Notes: generated by a model from the letters alone, not told the origin. Positions 43,781 through 52,642 are shown, counted from the first letter of the stretch. The stretch is DNA of 64,000 bases from JBFLVU01 sp964589625 (GCA_964589625.1 CAZPSH010000005.1:76000-139999); one strand, 5' to 3'. Program-made: numbers and translations.

Positions 43781-46471
43781 CTTCGTAACTTGCCCTACCG
43801 CCTTGAGCTGAAGCACCAAGGGCTCTGGAGCCTTTTCCCCGGTGAGCGTCACCGTCGCCGTGGCGGTCTGTCCCTTTTCGTTTCGGGCGCCCAGCACCAC
43901 GGTCCCCTCCCCCAGTCCGGCCATTCGGAAGTGTCCCTGCGCATCGGTGGCCGTGGTGTTCTGAGGGTTGGCGCCCACGCCTTGATAACCGAGGGTTAAA
44001 AGAACTTCCGGCGCCCCGGCGCCCTGGGGATCCAGCACCTGTCCCGTGAGTTCCATGCCCTTGAAACTCCAGGTGGGTGGAGTCTGGGGGGACGGCGGGA
44101 TCGTGACGAGCATCTTGTAATCCATGTCATTGAAATGGAGTGTGGCCTGGTTCAAGCCAGGGGAAACGCCCTCGATGGTCACCAGCCCGGTGGCATCGGC
44201 GGTTCCTAGGTGGGGGATGGAGGGCAGGCCGAGGATCACCCTGCCCCATTCGGAGTTGACCGACACCACGCCCGACTCGAACACCGCGTCGCTCTGGCCC
44301 ATCAGACCCACCTCGGCGGCCGCGGCGGGACGTCCTTCCACTTGCACGAAGGCGGTTACCGTCACGCCGCCCACGGGAACGATCACCTCGGCTTCCTGCC
44401 CCGGAGCCAGGTCCACCGGCTGGTCCGCTTCGGGCTTGAGTTTGAGGGGCGGGTAGGCCTGAAGGCGGTAGACGCCTGGAGCCAAATCGTCGAAGACGAA
44501 CGAGCCGTCCTCTTCGGTGAAGGCCGTGGGAGGTCCGAAGTCGAAGGCCTGGGTGGCCAGGGTGATTCGCCAGGACGACGCGCTGTTTCCGTCCGTCTGC
44601 ACCACGCGCCCGCGGAGGGAACAGGCTTTTTCCAGAAGAACATTGCCCAGATCCACGTCCTGTTCATCCACGGTGACGGGGCCGAGGGTCTTCTTCCAAA
44701 TGCCGTCGGAAGCCACCAGCCGGTATCGTCCCGCCGCCGCGCCGCGGATGACGAAGGCACCCTCCCCATCCACCGAGCCCTCCAGGCTCCTCGCGTTGAG
44801 TTCCGTGCTCACTTCCCTGAAGTTCAAGAACCGCTCCAGCTTCACGGTAGGGGTCGCTGACAGGGCCTCGTTCCCTGGCAGGATGAGGACGCCCTTGACT
44901 GCGGGATGTCCCGACAAGAGCAGCTCCCCCAGGTCGTGGGGCTCCGCGGCCGTGATGGAGACGGTGATGGGAGGAGTTACCCCACCCTTGCCGTACGCCC
45001 GTACCGTGTAGATTCCCGGGTCCAATCCTCCCTCGGAGAAGGCGCCCTCCTGATCCACCTTGGCGTCGAAGGAGACGCCCCGCGAACTGGAGGATCCCTG
45101 GACCAGAAAGGTCACCTTGGCACCGTGGACCGGCTGGCGCGTCTCCTCGTCAAGCACCCGCCCGCTCACCGTGGCCCCGCGGTCCAGAATGATTCGCAGG
45201 GACCGGTTGTCCTCCGCTGGGAGACCGCTCCGCTCCCAATCCAGATACCCATCCGCACCCGCTTCGAGTGTGTAGGGTGCGCGGGACGGGGCCAGCGGCG
45301 GCAGCTCGAAGGACCCATCCTTAGCCGTTTCGCAAAATCCGTCCGTGCTGCTTCCCATGCCCACCAGCGCCCCGGCAACACCTTTACCTTCCGCATCCGT
45401 GACGAGGCCGGCGAGCACAACACCGGCTTCGAGCATGACCTCCAGGCGCCCGCCAATGGGAGGTTCCTTCAATTCCACAAGAGATGGCACGCGCCCCTCC
45501 GCCGTCAGCGTCACCTTGCAGGGATAGGCGCCAGGGCTAATGGCGCCCGCGCCGCCGGCCCACTGCGCCTCGCGTTTAAACACCAGGACCGGAATGCTCG
45601 AAGAGCTGAAGGCATATTCCGCCTTCACATTGTTGACCGGGCCTTTGGTGGCGGCGTCCCGCACGGCCACATGGAGGACCGGCGCCGCCTTGAGAACCAC
45701 CACGCGAAGGGCGTCGAGGGAAGGGATCTCCTCCAACGAGCACCCCGGAGCGAGGAGACCGCCCGCCATGTGCTCGGAGCCGGCGGGAAGGGGCACCCGG
45801 CCCGTCTCGTCCCCCGAGACCTGTTTCTGGATCGCCTTGATGTTTCTCATCAGTGCCAACGGGTCCGACATGGCCTGGAGGGGAAAGGCCTTCAGCTCGG
45901 CACCCGCCAGGTCCCGTCCGTAGGCGTCCCTGGCGTGAAGGACCCGGTCCGGATCTCGCACGAGGGTCAGGCTGGCCTGGCTCGTGGAGGGCGCGAGCGT
46001 GGTCACCATGGGAAGGTAGCCCTCCTCCGCGACCCACACCACCGTTGCCCTGTCGGGCTCCACGCGGATCAGCGCACGCCCGTCTTTGCCGGTACTCACG
46101 CGGCCGATGGGTTCGGGCAGGTTCGGAAGGCCCTCGGGCTTCCACTCCAGGAGCACACCCGAGGCGGGCTTGCCCTCCGGGTCCAGTAAGCTGATCGTGA
46201 CCGCCTGGCCCTCGGGAAGTTCTTTGGGTCGGAGCTGGCCCGCCTTCACGAGCACGATGGCCCGCCCCTCCTGCCAGAGGACCGTGTCCACCAAAGAGGC
46301 GGGGCGATCCAAGACCTGGTCGATCCTCGTCGGCGGGTCTCCGGGATTGAGCCCGCACTGCCAGAGCGGCGGGCGCACCTCCTGAGCGAAGGTGAGAAAC
46401 ACCGACAAGCCTGCGAACACCATGAGCGCCACGATGAAGGGCAAGACGACGAGCGCCCGCTTAGGGATCAT
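43778..46471 (-). CDS. Large exported repeat protein with carboxypeptidase-regulatory-like domains
   Basis: 897 residues. An N-terminal hydrophobic helix (VVLPFIVALMVFAGLSVFL) is a signal or anchor. The rest is a string of about eight beta-sandwich units of the CarboxypepD_reg/CNA-B style: GLVTDAEGKGVAGALVGM, SGRVLDEETRQPVHGAKVTF, GRVVQTDGNSA, TGQVLDPQGAGAPEVLLTL, each followed by FxLPPL-, DDLAPGVYRL- or MAGLGEG-type strands. Such units mediate adhesion or surface structure. It is third in the peptide-propeller operon; its ATG overlaps the propeller stop by 4 nt. The exact role is unknown. Confidence 0.75.
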   Translation of the reverse strand: MIPKRALVVLPFIVALMVFAGLSVFLTFAQEVRPPLWQCGLNPGDPPTRIDQVLDRPASLVDTVLWQEGRAIVLVKAGQLRPKELPEGQAVTISLLDPEGKPASGVLLEWKPEGLPNLPEPIGRVSTGKDGRALIRVEPDRATVVWVAEEGYLPMVTTLAPSTSQASLTLVRDPDRVLHARDAYGRDLAGAELKAFPLQAMSDPLALMRNIKAIQKQVSGDETGRVPLPAGSEHMAGGLLAPGCSLEEIPSLDALRVVVLKAAPVLHVAVRDAATKGPVNNVKAEYAFSSSSIPVLVFKREAQWAGGAGAISPGAYPCKVTLTAEGRVPSLVELKEPPIGGRLEVMLEAGVVLAGLVTDAEGKGVAGALVGMGSSTDGFCETAKDGSFELPPLAPSRAPYTLEAGADGYLDWERSGLPAEDNRSLRIILDRGATVSGRVLDEETRQPVHGAKVTFLVQGSSSSRGVSFDAKVDQEGAFSEGGLDPGIYTVRAYGKGGVTPPITVSITAAEPHDLGELLLSGHPAVKGVLILPGNEALSATPTVKLERFLNFREVSTELNARSLEGSVDGEGAFVIRGAAAGRYRLVASDGIWKKTLGPVTVDEQDVDLGNVLLEKACSLRGRVVQTDGNSASSWRITLATQAFDFGPPTAFTEEDGSFVFDDLAPGVYRLQAYPPLKLKPEADQPVDLAPGQEAEVIVPVGGVTVTAFVQVEGRPAAAAEVGLMGQSDAVFESGVVSVNSEWGRVILGLPSIPHLGTADATGLVTIEGVSPGLNQATLHFNDMDYKMLVTIPPSPQTPPTWSFKGMELTGQVLDPQGAGAPEVLLTLGYQGVGANPQNTTATDAQGHFRMAGLGEGTVVLGARNEKGQTATATVTLTGEKAPEPLVLQLKAVGQVTK

Positions 46472-47583
46472 TGGACTTGACTCCTGTAGAGGCGAGCGGT
46501 CGGCATGGCGCCCGGCTCCCTGTGGCGGACAAGGAACAAAACACCGTTTGGAGGCGATCCTATGACCCGAGCCACGACATCCCACTTGGTCAGCTTGACG
46601 GGCAGTTCAACCCCCTCTTCTCTCACGAGATCGAGATGGGAGGAAAACCATGCCACGCTCAAGCGCGGCCCAGCGGGCGAGGGCCGCTGCAGGACGAGAC
46701 CGATCCAGTCCTTCAAGGTGAAGAGCCCCGTAACATGGGGCGTCGCGGCCAAGGTCTCCGCCTGAAGATTCTCATTCCGCATAAGGGTGCGGGGGAGCAA
46801 CGGCACATCGAGCCCCGGAACGGCCGCTTCCTGAAGGACCTTCCCCTGCGGGCCGAGCAGAATCAGCCGGGCTGGAAGCGCTTGGCAGACTGCCATGTCT
46901 CCACCTGGGAGCGAGGCGGAAAAGCCCAAGCCGAACAGAGTGCGGCCGGGCCGCACTTGGACCGACAAGTATTCTCGTTTCACGACATCCAGACCTCGGC
47001 CATCGAGGCCCGTGCTGAATAGGGTCAGCACTTGAACAGGCTGGTCGGCTGGAGGTGGCGGACCTTCGAAACCCAGGCCGGTGAAGAGGATCCTGTCCTT
47101 CCAAAGAGAGAATCCAAAAGCGGGATTCATTGTGAAGTCGCCGTGGAGCGTTTCGTAGGGAATGGTCCGAACAAGGCGCCCTGCCTTCACATCCAGAATA
47201 TGGATGCTTTTGTTGCCGTCTTCCACGGCCAGGAGGGAGCCCCAGAGCGAGAGGCCCGTCGGGCCTTCTAGCCCGTCGGGAAATAGCTGGGCGCCTTCCA
47301 TAACCTTTATCACTTTTCCGGCAAGCGTGATGTTGACTATTTTTTGTTGATGGAGATCTGAATACCAGAGATTCCCATCTTCATCGGGAACCATGTCCCA
47401 ACAGGACTTGGGAAGGACGCCCGCAAGAATCTCCTGCGCCGGTTTGAGCTGGGGAGGCGAGACCGGAACCGCCGCTATCGCCGCGACAGCCACCAAGATA
47501 CTGGTGGCGAGGAGCGTCTCAAGCCATCGTGTTTTCCGAAGGTCACGGGCTGCCTGTGAGTGATTTCGATGGAGGCTCTTCAC
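46468..47583 (-). CDS. Exported propeller-like (NHL/six-bladed type) protein
   Basis: 371 residues with an N-terminal membrane segment (LLATSILVAVAAIAAVPV). NHL/SMP30-like blades follow: SCWDMVPDEDGNLWYSDLHQQKIVNI, GLSLWGSLLAVEDGNKSIHILD. Six-bladed propellers are often encoded beside small secreted Cys peptides. No catalytic residues are evident. GTG at 47583 has GGGGGTG upstream. 65 nt separate it from the peptide gene. Confidence 0.65.
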   Translation of the reverse strand: MKSLHRNHSQAARDLRKTRWLETLLATSILVAVAAIAAVPVSPPQLKPAQEILAGVLPKSCWDMVPDEDGNLWYSDLHQQKIVNITLAGKVIKVMEGAQLFPDGLEGPTGLSLWGSLLAVEDGNKSIHILDVKAGRLVRTIPYETLHGDFTMNPAFGFSLWKDRILFTGLGFEGPPPPADQPVQVLTLFSTGLDGRGLDVVKREYLSVQVRPGRTLFGLGFSASLPGGDMAVCQALPARLILLGPQGKVLQEAAVPGLDVPLLPRTLMRNENLQAETLAATPHVTGLFTLKDWIGLVLQRPSPAGPRLSVAWFSSHLDLVREEGVELPVKLTKWDVVARVIGSPPNGVLFLVRHREPGAMPTARLYRSQVQ

Positions 47584-47648
47584 AATTCACCCCCTAAAAC
47601 AGAGAAGGCTCGATGGAAGTACCGGACAATCATACAGGGCCTATTTGC

Positions 47649-47819
47649 CTAAGGATACACGGTCACCGCAGTGCAGTTCACGCACCCAGCATCGTAACAA
47701 CCCATGGTGGACCACACAAAGTAGCCGCAGAAGCTCTCTCTCGGTCTCATGCCAAAGATGCTTCCGCTAAGGACGAGCAAGGTAGTCACGAGGGAAGCGA
47801 CGCGAAGACCTTTTTTCAT
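47649..47819 (-). CDS. Small secreted four-cysteine peptide
   Basis: 56 residues, with ATG at 47819 behind a strong GGAGGG (47826-47831). The N terminus is a signal peptide (MKKGLRVASLVTTLLVLSGS). The mature part has Cys31, Cys41, Cys46 and Cys49 (ESFCGYFVW, GCYDAGCVNCTA), giving up to two disulfides. I do not recognise the family. The layout (signal, short Cys-rich tail, next to a propeller gene) recalls NVEALA-type peptides of Bacteroidota, an analogy only. It is the first gene after the poly-G promoter. Confidence 0.7.
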   Translation of the reverse strand: MKKGLRVASLVTTLLVLSGSIFGMRPRESFCGYFVWSTMGCYDAGCVNCTAVTVYP

Positions 47820-47866
47820 GGCAAACCCTCCGGAGTATGTGCCCCCATCGAGCCTTCTCGCAAGGG

Positions 47867-47898
47867 ATTTTACCCCCCCCCCCCCCGGCCTCTGTCAA
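47867..47898 (-). promoter_or_regulatory. Poly-G-spacer promoter, candidate phase-variable
   Basis: On the minus strand TTGACA (47893-47898) and TAAAAT (47867-47872) are separated by 20 nt: GAGGCC then fourteen G (47873-47886). With eleven G the spacer would be the optimal 17. A start near 47860 would give a leader of about 40 nt before the peptide ATG. Homopolymer spacers of this kind drive phase variation in, for example, Neisseria porA. Confidence 0.75.
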
Positions 47899-48148
47899 GC
47901 CCTCCCCGCAAGCCCTTTGCGTGCGTGGCGTTGCGGCAAGGCGGCCAGCGCCTGCTTCATCCCCTCCGCGACGGCCTCGTAGCGGGCGGGATCATGGCAC
48001 ACGCCTTCATAGCCAAGCCGCTGCAACGCCCGGCACGGTCACCTTCCCGGCTCAGCCCGGCCTCTGAGAAAGGCGAAGGCCAAGCCGCCGCACAGTCCCC
48101 GCCGATACGGAACCCGCCGATCTCCGCCACACGGCCTCCCGCCGCACT
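47899..48148. other. Intergenic region, possible coding remnant
   Basis: Minus-strand reading gives about 45 codons (YEGVCHDPARYEAVAEGM and beyond) that end inside the -35 box of the peptide promoter. There is no start or ribosome binding site. It may be the tail of a lost gene. Nothing else recognised. Confidence 0.3.
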
Positions 48149-48865
48149 CTATATTCCAGGCGGCTCAGCTTGACCAGACGGGGTATGGGGAGGTGTTACC
48201 GCTGAATGATAGCGTGCTGTAGCGGCCTCGCTGACTGCCCACCGGATCGCGTCGGCGGTCTTCCTTCCGATCCCTCGTACGCCGGCTAGCGCCGCCAGTT
48301 CCGCCTTGACGACCTCCTCCACCGATCCGAAGGCCGCGAGGAGTTTATTGGCCTTTGCCGGGCCAACGCCGGGCAACCCCTGTAGGAGAAAAAGCTGCCG
48401 CTGTCTTCTTCCCTTGGGGCGATAGCCCGGACGCCGCAAAGCCCCCGAGACGCATGCCCTCCTTTGCTTCTCGGCGTAAAGAATCAGCCGGCCGGTTTCC
48501 TCTGGATTCAACGATCTCAGAACCGGGATCCCGTAGATCAACGAGATCGTAATCAGGGCGCCCTGGAGCGCCTCTCTTCGAATCCCGCTGTGCGCCAAAC
48601 TCAATGGCGGCCCCTCCAGGATCATCAGGGTCCTTCTCCCGGAATTGGCCAGTGCGGATGCCTGAGAAAATAGGCGCCCATCTATCAGCGAGACCGCAAA
48701 ATCTTGGAGACTCTTTCGCTCCACCAGGAGTCGGTCCCCAACAAGGAAATCGCCAACCGGCAACCGTGCCAGGGTCACTTCAGCCCCTGGCAAGGCGCGG
48801 ATCGAAGCGAGGACGGCCACTGGCTCCCGGTCGTCCGCAACGATCCTAATCGGGTTGCGCCTCAT
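48149..48865 (-). CDS. ERCC4/XPF-type nuclease with helix-hairpin-helix
   Basis: 238 residues. The nuclease domain (about 5-130) has ADDREP and VERKSLQDFAVSLIDGR, the GDx(n)ERKxxxD active site of the XPF/Mus81/ERCC4 family. Tandem HhH motifs follow (LQGLPGVGPAKANKLLAAFG, LAGVRGIGRKTADAIRWA). It should cut branched or flap DNA. Free-standing bacterial copies occur mostly in mobile elements and defence loci. ATG at 48865 overlaps the metallopeptidase stop by 4 nt; last gene of the hsd run. Confidence 0.85.
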   Translation of the reverse strand: MRRNPIRIVADDREPVAVLASIRALPGAEVTLARLPVGDFLVGDRLLVERKSLQDFAVSLIDGRLFSQASALANSGRRTLMILEGPPLSLAHSGIRREALQGALITISLIYGIPVLRSLNPEETGRLILYAEKQRRACVSGALRRPGYRPKGRRQRQLFLLQGLPGVGPAKANKLLAAFGSVEEVVKAELAALAGVRGIGRKTADAIRWAVSEAATARYHSAVTPPHTPSGQAEPPGI

Positions 48866-49221
48866 GCTTGGGTATCCTTTCGCTGGCCCCGGCCGAAGCA
48901 TGCCGCCGCCGAGCCCCGGGTGTCCCCTTGAATGCCCTTCAAGCCACTGGGCAGATTGGCCTTCATGAGGCTTTTGAAGAGCTTGCCGTGGTTGGGGACG
49001 AGGCAGTGAATGAGCTCGTGCACGATGACGACCTCGCGGAAGGCCCTGGGCTTGAAGAGCAGGTCGTCGCTGAAACAAATCCGCCCCGAGGAGGACCAGG
49101 AGGCCCACTTTTTTGTCATGCGCTGGATCTGCACGCGCTTGGGGTGGGCGCCGATCTTCCCGGCCCAGGCCTGGACCTCCCGGTGAAAGGCGGCTCGGCT
49201 CGGGTCCATCGTTCGGCTCAT
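48862..49221 (-). CDS. YgjP-like (DUF45/M48-type) metallopeptidase
   Basis: 119 residues with the zinc motif VVIVHELIHCLVPNHGKLFKSLM and the preceding WASWSSSGRICFSDDL typical of YgjP/DUF45 proteins. Usual members are longer (about 220 residues), so the N-terminal part is short here. YgjP-type genes are often next to type I restriction genes. Coupled by 4-nt overlaps to hsdR and the ERCC4 nuclease. Confidence 0.8.
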   Translation of the reverse strand: MSRTMDPSRAAFHREVQAWAGKIGAHPKRVQIQRMTKKWASWSSSGRICFSDDLLFKPRAFREVVIVHELIHCLVPNHGKLFKSLMKANLPSGLKGIQGDTRGSAAACFGRGQRKDTQA

Positions 49222-52200
49222 GCACTTCCCAACCGGAGAATGCGATCCGCGAGAGCAACCATCGTCTCCTTGGCACCGGCTTGCAGGAAGACCTTGTAAA
49301 GCTCGGCTTTCAGACGGCGCAGTTCTCCGGCATTATCCCGGTAGTTGGGAAACCGCTCCAGCACGGCACACACGCTTGCGGCCACTTCGCGGGGTGAAGC
49401 GATGCCCAGCTGCTTGAGAACCCAGTAGACCGTAAAGCTCCTCGTGTCCAGCCCCAGCCGCGCGCGCTCCTTTCGAGCCTCGACGTATTCCTTGAGCAGT
49501 TCCTCGAGGTGGCTCAGCGTCTCCTGGGTGGACGCCTGACGCTCTTCGTATTGGGCGAGGACCTGCTCGGCCCGCTCGCCGATGGGAATGAGGTAGGGCT
49601 CCTTCTCGCCCTCCTCGAAGGCAGCCTGTACGAGGCTCCGCCCGCAGTTGATGATCTTGTTCGCGTCCGAGGTGTCGGGCGATCGCAGGGCTTCCAGGGC
49701 CTTGTCGTCGATACGGACCAGCGGCAGGGTCTGCGTCAGGCCGTAGGCCTCCGCGTGCTCCTGCACCAGGCGCTCGGTCTTCTTCATGAGGTCCTTGAGG
49801 AGCAGGGTCCTGGGACTGAAGGCGTTCACCACCACCTGGTACAGGATGGAGAGCTGGCCGTAGGGCTCGATGTAGGGACGCAGGAAGACGTCGGGGGATA
49901 AGATCTCGTAGAGGCTTTCCAGCTCCCGGTAGCACTCGTAGAAGCGCTCGCGCTCCTCCTTGTAGGCGAAGGTCTCGATGGCCCTCTCGACGGACTTGTC
50001 CGTCATCACCCACAACGGGGAGGGCCATTCCCTCCCCGCTCCACGGGCAGAGCCCGATGGAGCCTCACCCCTCCCTTGGGGCTCCCTTCGCCTTCGGCTC
50101 GGGGGCGCCCCGATTCCCGAGGAATCGGGGCTGGGCGGGCGGCAGAGCGCGAGATAGGGCGGCGCCTTTTCCCGCATGAGGGTCTCGAAGCGGCCCTTGA
50201 GCACGTCGATGTTCTGGATGACGCTGGCCACCTCGTCCGAATCGAAGGCGAGCGCCCTCTCCAGCTTGTCGAAGATGCCCACAAAGTCCACCACGAATCC
50301 CGCCGGCTTCTTGATGCCCTTCTCGTCCTCGTAGGGACGGTTTACCCGCGCGATGGCCTGGAGGAGGGTGTGGTCCCGCATGGGCTTGTCCAGGTACATG
50401 CAGTAGAGGATGGGCGCATCGAATCCGGTGAGAAGCTTCTCGGTGACGATAAGGATCTTCGGCACCGTGTCCTTTTGGACGAAGGTCCGGCGGAGCTTGG
50501 TTTCCTCCGGCTCCTCGAGTTTGAACTCGCTCAGCAGCTCATTGTCGTTGTGGGCCGAGGTGTAGACCACCGCCGAGGTTTCGGGGGGCAGGATCTTGTC
50601 CAGCGCGTGCTTGTAGAGGGCGCAGGCCTCCCGGTCCACCCCTACGAGGAAGGCCTTGTAGCCTAGCGGCTCCACGTTCTCTTTGAAGTGGCTCGCCACG
50701 AAGCGGGCCACCTTCTCCACCCGGTCCTGGGCTTTGAGGAAGGCGCGCAGGTTCACGGCGCGCTCGAGGATCTTGTTCAGCTCGGCGATGTCGCTCACCC
50801 CCTCCGATTCCACCAGGGCGAGAAACTCCTTCTCCAAGAGGTCCATGGGCACCCGAATCTCGTTGGGCGCCAGCGTGTACTTCAGCTCCAGCGTGGTGCC
50901 GTCGAGAATGGACTCGGCGATGGAGTACTTGTCGAGGTAGCCCTTGGGCGCGTCGTCCTTGCCGAAGACCTTGAAGGTGCCCTGTCCGTAGGCCGTCCGG
51001 TCGATGGGCGTGCCCGTGAAGCCGATCAGGGTGGCGTTGGGGAGGGCCGCCACGAGGTAGTTGCCCAGGTCCCCGCCCGTGGAGCGGTGGGCCTCGTCCA
51101 CGAAGACGTAGACGTTCTCCCGCGCGCACAGGTCCGCGTCGGCGCCGTCGAACTTGTGGATGGTGGAGACGATCAGGCCGCGGAAGTCGCTCCTCAGGAG
51201 GTCCCGCAAATCCGCCTTGCTCTCGGCGTACCGAGCCTCCAGGCCATAGGCGGTTAGGTTCTGGAAGAGCTGGCTCTCCAGCTCGTTTCGGTCCACGAGC
51301 AGGAGGACCGTGGGTTTGGCGAAGGCCTTCTGCCTCAGAATGAGCTCGGCCGCCTTGATCATGGTGAAGGTCTTGCCCGAGCCCTGGGTGTGCCAGACGA
51401 GGCCCCTGCGGCGTTCCGGGTCCAGGGCCCTCTCCACCACCTTGTCCACGGCCCGGGTCTGGTGCTGGCGGAGGATGACCTTCTTCAGCTCGTCGTCCCG
51501 CTTGAAGAAGACGATCCACTCCTCCAGCATCTTGAGGAAGCGCTCGCGGGCGAAAAAGCGCTTCACCTTGCGCTCGAAGTTACCCGGCTCCTCGTCCTTC
51601 CAGTTGAGAAGGTTCTTGCGCTCCAGGCTCCACGTGCCGCCGTAGTAGAAGTCCAGAAGGTGGGTTACGTCGAAGACCTGCGGGGCCGTCACCAGCTCGG
51701 GCGTCTCCCTGTGGTATCGCCGCACCTGGACGACGCCTTCGTCGATCCCATCGCGCTTCTTCGTGCTCTTGGTCTCCACCAGGGCCACGGGGATGCCGTT
51801 TACCATGAACACCACGTCGGCCCGGTTGGTGTACCGGCCGTTGGTGTACTCCCACTCGTCCGTCACGTGGAAGACGTTCTGGCCCGTCCGGCCGGGGTCG
51901 AAGTCCACCACGATCACATTCCGGTGGCGCCTCTCGGCGGTGACGTAGACCGTCCGCTCGCCCCGGATCCAAGCCAGGACCTCGGCGTTGCCTTCGATGG
52001 AGTTGCGGGCGCTCTCGATGGCCGCGACGATCCCGTCCACGCTCTCCACGGTCACCACGCCGGGATTGAGCGTGATGAGCTTCTCCCGAAGGACCGAATA
52101 GAAGAGCGTTCCCCCCGAACCCCGCCGGAGCGTCAGCGCCTCGTCGGGAGTGAGGTAGGACCAGCCCACCTCCACGGCGTACTGGACCAACGGGTCCTGG

Positions 52201-52232
52201 ACCGTCGTGCGCTCCGTGCCGAGGGTGGTCAT
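49218..52232 (-). CDS. hsdR: Type I restriction endonuclease subunit HsdR
   Basis: 1004 residues. The N-terminal PD-(D/E)xK nuclease has ADVVFMVNGIPVALVETKS. The SF2 motor has Walker A WHTQGSGKTFTM, VFVDEAHRS, GFTGTPI and motif VI QAIARVNRP. A C-terminal helical domain binds HsdM/HsdS. Residues about 695-743 are an Arg/Pro/Gly-rich insertion not expected in the family, encoded by a palindromic repeat. Both flanks remain in frame, so activity may be kept. ATG overlaps the HEPN gene stop by 4 nt. Confidence 0.93.
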   Translation of the reverse strand: MTTLGTERTTVQDPLVQYAVEVGWSYLTPDEALTLRRGSGGTLFYSVLREKLITLNPGVVTVESVDGIVAAIESARNSIEGNAEVLAWIRGERTVYVTAERRHRNVIVVDFDPGRTGQNVFHVTDEWEYTNGRYTNRADVVFMVNGIPVALVETKSTKKRDGIDEGVVQVRRYHRETPELVTAPQVFDVTHLLDFYYGGTWSLERKNLLNWKDEEPGNFERKVKRFFARERFLKMLEEWIVFFKRDDELKKVILRQHQTRAVDKVVERALDPERRRGLVWHTQGSGKTFTMIKAAELILRQKAFAKPTVLLLVDRNELESQLFQNLTAYGLEARYAESKADLRDLLRSDFRGLIVSTIHKFDGADADLCARENVYVFVDEAHRSTGGDLGNYLVAALPNATLIGFTGTPIDRTAYGQGTFKVFGKDDAPKGYLDKYSIAESILDGTTLELKYTLAPNEIRVPMDLLEKEFLALVESEGVSDIAELNKILERAVNLRAFLKAQDRVEKVARFVASHFKENVEPLGYKAFLVGVDREACALYKHALDKILPPETSAVVYTSAHNDNELLSEFKLEEPEETKLRRTFVQKDTVPKILIVTEKLLTGFDAPILYCMYLDKPMRDHTLLQAIARVNRPYEDEKGIKKPAGFVVDFVGIFDKLERALAFDSDEVASVIQNIDVLKGRFETLMREKAPPYLALCRPPSPDSSGIGAPPSRRRREPQGRGEAPSGSARGAGREWPSPLWVMTDKSVERAIETFAYKEERERFYECYRELESLYEILSPDVFLRPYIEPYGQLSILYQVVVNAFSPRTLLLKDLMKKTERLVQEHAEAYGLTQTLPLVRIDDKALEALRSPDTSDANKIINCGRSLVQAAFEEGEKEPYLIPIGERAEQVLAQYEERQASTQETLSHLEELLKEYVEARKERARLGLDTRSFTVYWVLKQLGIASPREVAASVCAVLERFPNYRDNAGELRRLKAELYKVFLQAGAKETMVALADRILRLGSA
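50003..50143. repeat. Palindromic element inserted in frame in hsdR
   Basis: Holds three consecutive hairpins: CGGGGAGGG/CCCTCCCCG (50016-50024/50030-50038, loop CCATT); CTCCACGGGC paired with GCCCGATGGAG (50039-50062, one bulged A); and a perfect 11-bp stem GCCCCGATTCC/GGAATCGGGGC (50107-50117/50121-50131, loop CGA). The reading frame passes through without a stop. Boundaries are approximate. Confidence 0.75.
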
Positions 52233-52642
52233 GGCGATGGCCCCTCATGACCAAGAATCAGCCGTTCCGCCCAACTCACGACCGATTCCGCGAGTGACAG
52301 CTCATGCTTGAAATCCTCTTCAGTCACCGGCTCGAAATCTGCTGGATACCTGATTTCCGTGGCGTATGGCGTTAACACCTCGGCAAGCCGAAGGGTATCG
52401 GGTATCTCCAGCCCCGAATCCCTTAGAAGGTCGAAAAGCCGCCGGATGTCGTGAATCTTTGGGAACGAGACACCGCGGATAACCAGGATGGCCTTGATGG
52501 CCAGCTCGGCGGCTTGCTGGGCGTCGAAACAGAGGTCTTCCCACAAAACGCCTTCCGGTTTCGGCTGGTGCGCACGGATGAGATGGCTCCGGCCCCTTTT
52601 CAGCCATTCCTGAGCCGTGGAGGCATGGGGGTCAACGGGCAT
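52229..52642 (-). CDS. HEPN-domain protein
   Basis: 137 residues of all-helical HEPN type: AQEWLKRGRSHLIRA, DAQQAAELAIKAILVIRG, then HDIRRLFDLLRDSG. HEPN proteins paired with MNT nucleotidyltransferases form toxin-antitoxin systems in which the HEPN RNase is silenced by AMPylation. Here the MNT partner is the C-terminal domain of the upstream HsdS, which overlaps this gene by 11 nt. The RxxxxH RNase motif is not in its usual form (R and H are eight apart), so toxicity is uncertain. Confidence 0.85.
   Translation of the reverse strand: MPVDPHASTAQEWLKRGRSHLIRAHQPKPEGVLWEDLCFDAQQAAELAIKAILVIRGVSFPKIHDIRRLFDLLRDSGLEIPDTLRLAEVLTPYATEIRYPADFEPVTEEDFKHELSLAESVVSWAERLILGHEGPSP

Noticed and set aside
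47899..48030. Minus-strand 45-codon frame upstream of the peptide promoter
   Set aside because: No start or ribosome binding site and no recognised family; may be a gene remnant only.
50003..50143. Insertion sequence in hsdR
   Set aside because: Too short, no transposase or target duplication seen, and the reading frame is kept; a small palindromic element fits better.
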